Source: Brachybacterium sp. UMB0905 (GTDB lineage Bacteria; Actinomycetota; Actinomycetes; Actinomycetales; Dermabacteraceae). Taken from it: 64,000 nt of DNA. Shown one piece after another: positions 63,936-64,000 of the stretch. Every line of letters begins with the position of its first letter. The first letter of the stretch is position 1. The position numbers and the translations under genes were made by a program. The stretch is taken from the NCBI RefSeq assembly GCF_002871795.1, contig NZ_PNHL01000004.1, positions 210,251 through 274,250 of the forward strand, in the 5' to 3' direction. The notes under the pieces are model-generated. The model saw nothing but the letters and a program-made list of their open reading frames with translations, was not told the origin of the DNA and did no database searches.

Positions 63936-64000
63936 TTAGTGTGTCACTCGCTGAAGGACGTGTCGGGCGTCGTCGGTGAGTTCGGGGCTCGCGGTGATCT
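63936..64000 (-). CDS. 3' end of an unidentified gene (runs off the right edge)
   Basis: The last 20 codons ...ITASPELTDDARHVLQRVTH before a TAA at 63938-63936. It abuts the truncated hsdR without a spacer. Too short to assign; could be an hsdS/hsdM relative or a transposase end. Confidence 0.35.
   Translation of the reverse strand, partial: ITASPELTDDARHVLQRVTH

Overview
High-GC (about 70%) actinobacterial chromosome, most likely a member of the Micrococcales and plausibly Brachybacterium/Dermabacteraceae-like. This rests on inference from gene content (a gluABCD-type uptake operon, a long GAPDH, an LAXTG-type wall anchor, Cds1-type PLP enzyme, Tat exports) and from the many genes whose start codon lies 6-7 bases after a TANNNT -10 box, i.e. 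probable leaderless transcripts. No tRNA, rRNA, CRISPR array or complete insertion sequence was seen. Most of the window is single-copy chromosomal sequence; the signs of flux are at 11.8-13.2 kb, 23.6-24.3 kb, 45.9-47.9 kb and 58.4-64 kb.

Layout. 0-9.8 kb: the start of a CitMHS/NhaD-type transporter reading off the left edge, preceded by a structured leader with mutually exclusive stems; a large wall-anchored phosphodiester glycosidase/metallophosphoesterase; a lipoprotein; an S9 peptidase and a collagen-like membrane protein. 9.9-20.7 kb: two serine (beta-lactamase-fold) hydrolases flanking a deletion fusion of an aminoglycoside phosphotransferase gene with a glutathione peroxidase gene, then a glutamine amidotransferase, GH25 lysozyme, SRPBCC protein, DsbA-like thioredoxin, pdxH, a GNAT and a small membrane protein. 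20.9-23.5 kb: thiolase and acyl-CoA dehydrogenase, translationally coupled; a trifunctional-type enoyl-CoA hydratase/3-hydroxyacyl-CoA dehydrogenase is at 32.7-34.9 kb, so the window holds most of a beta-oxidation set.

23.6-30.2 kb: an XRE regulator with a frameshifted upstream ORF, then a fructan/sucrose locus (LacI regulator, Tat-type solute-binding protein, two permeases, GH32 hydrolase) with two identical operator-like boxes around its promoter. 30.3-38.1 kb: Cds1-like enzyme, two membrane proteins with extracellular DUF4352-like domains, an aminotransferase and GtrA. 38.4-45.9 kb: pyridoxal kinase (with pdxH, a B6 salvage pair), a glutamate-type ABC importer, SRPBCC protein, a second glutamine amidotransferase, a secreted protein with no recognisable start codon, and fdhD.

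45.9-47.9 kb: an RloA/RloB ATPase-effector pair typical of phage-defence islands. 48-53.3 kb: a SorC-type regulator divergent from glpD-glpK-(six-TM protein), with a 16-bp palindrome in the shared promoter. 53.3-58.1 kb: MFS transporter, NUDIX hydrolase, a hypothetical protein and long GAPDH. 58.4-64 kb: sirtuin, an uncharacterised two-gene module, the remnant of an Abi-like gene and a 5'-truncated type I restriction subunit HsdR abutting the end of an unidentified gene: a decaying defence region.

Across all of this lie dispersed non-coding features: four related palindromic intergenic repeats with a conserved TGCA-NNN-TGCA apex, three short tandem arrays that begin at or just after stop codons, and an over-represented word GCCGACGGG. 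Coordinates and motifs were read by eye without database searches.
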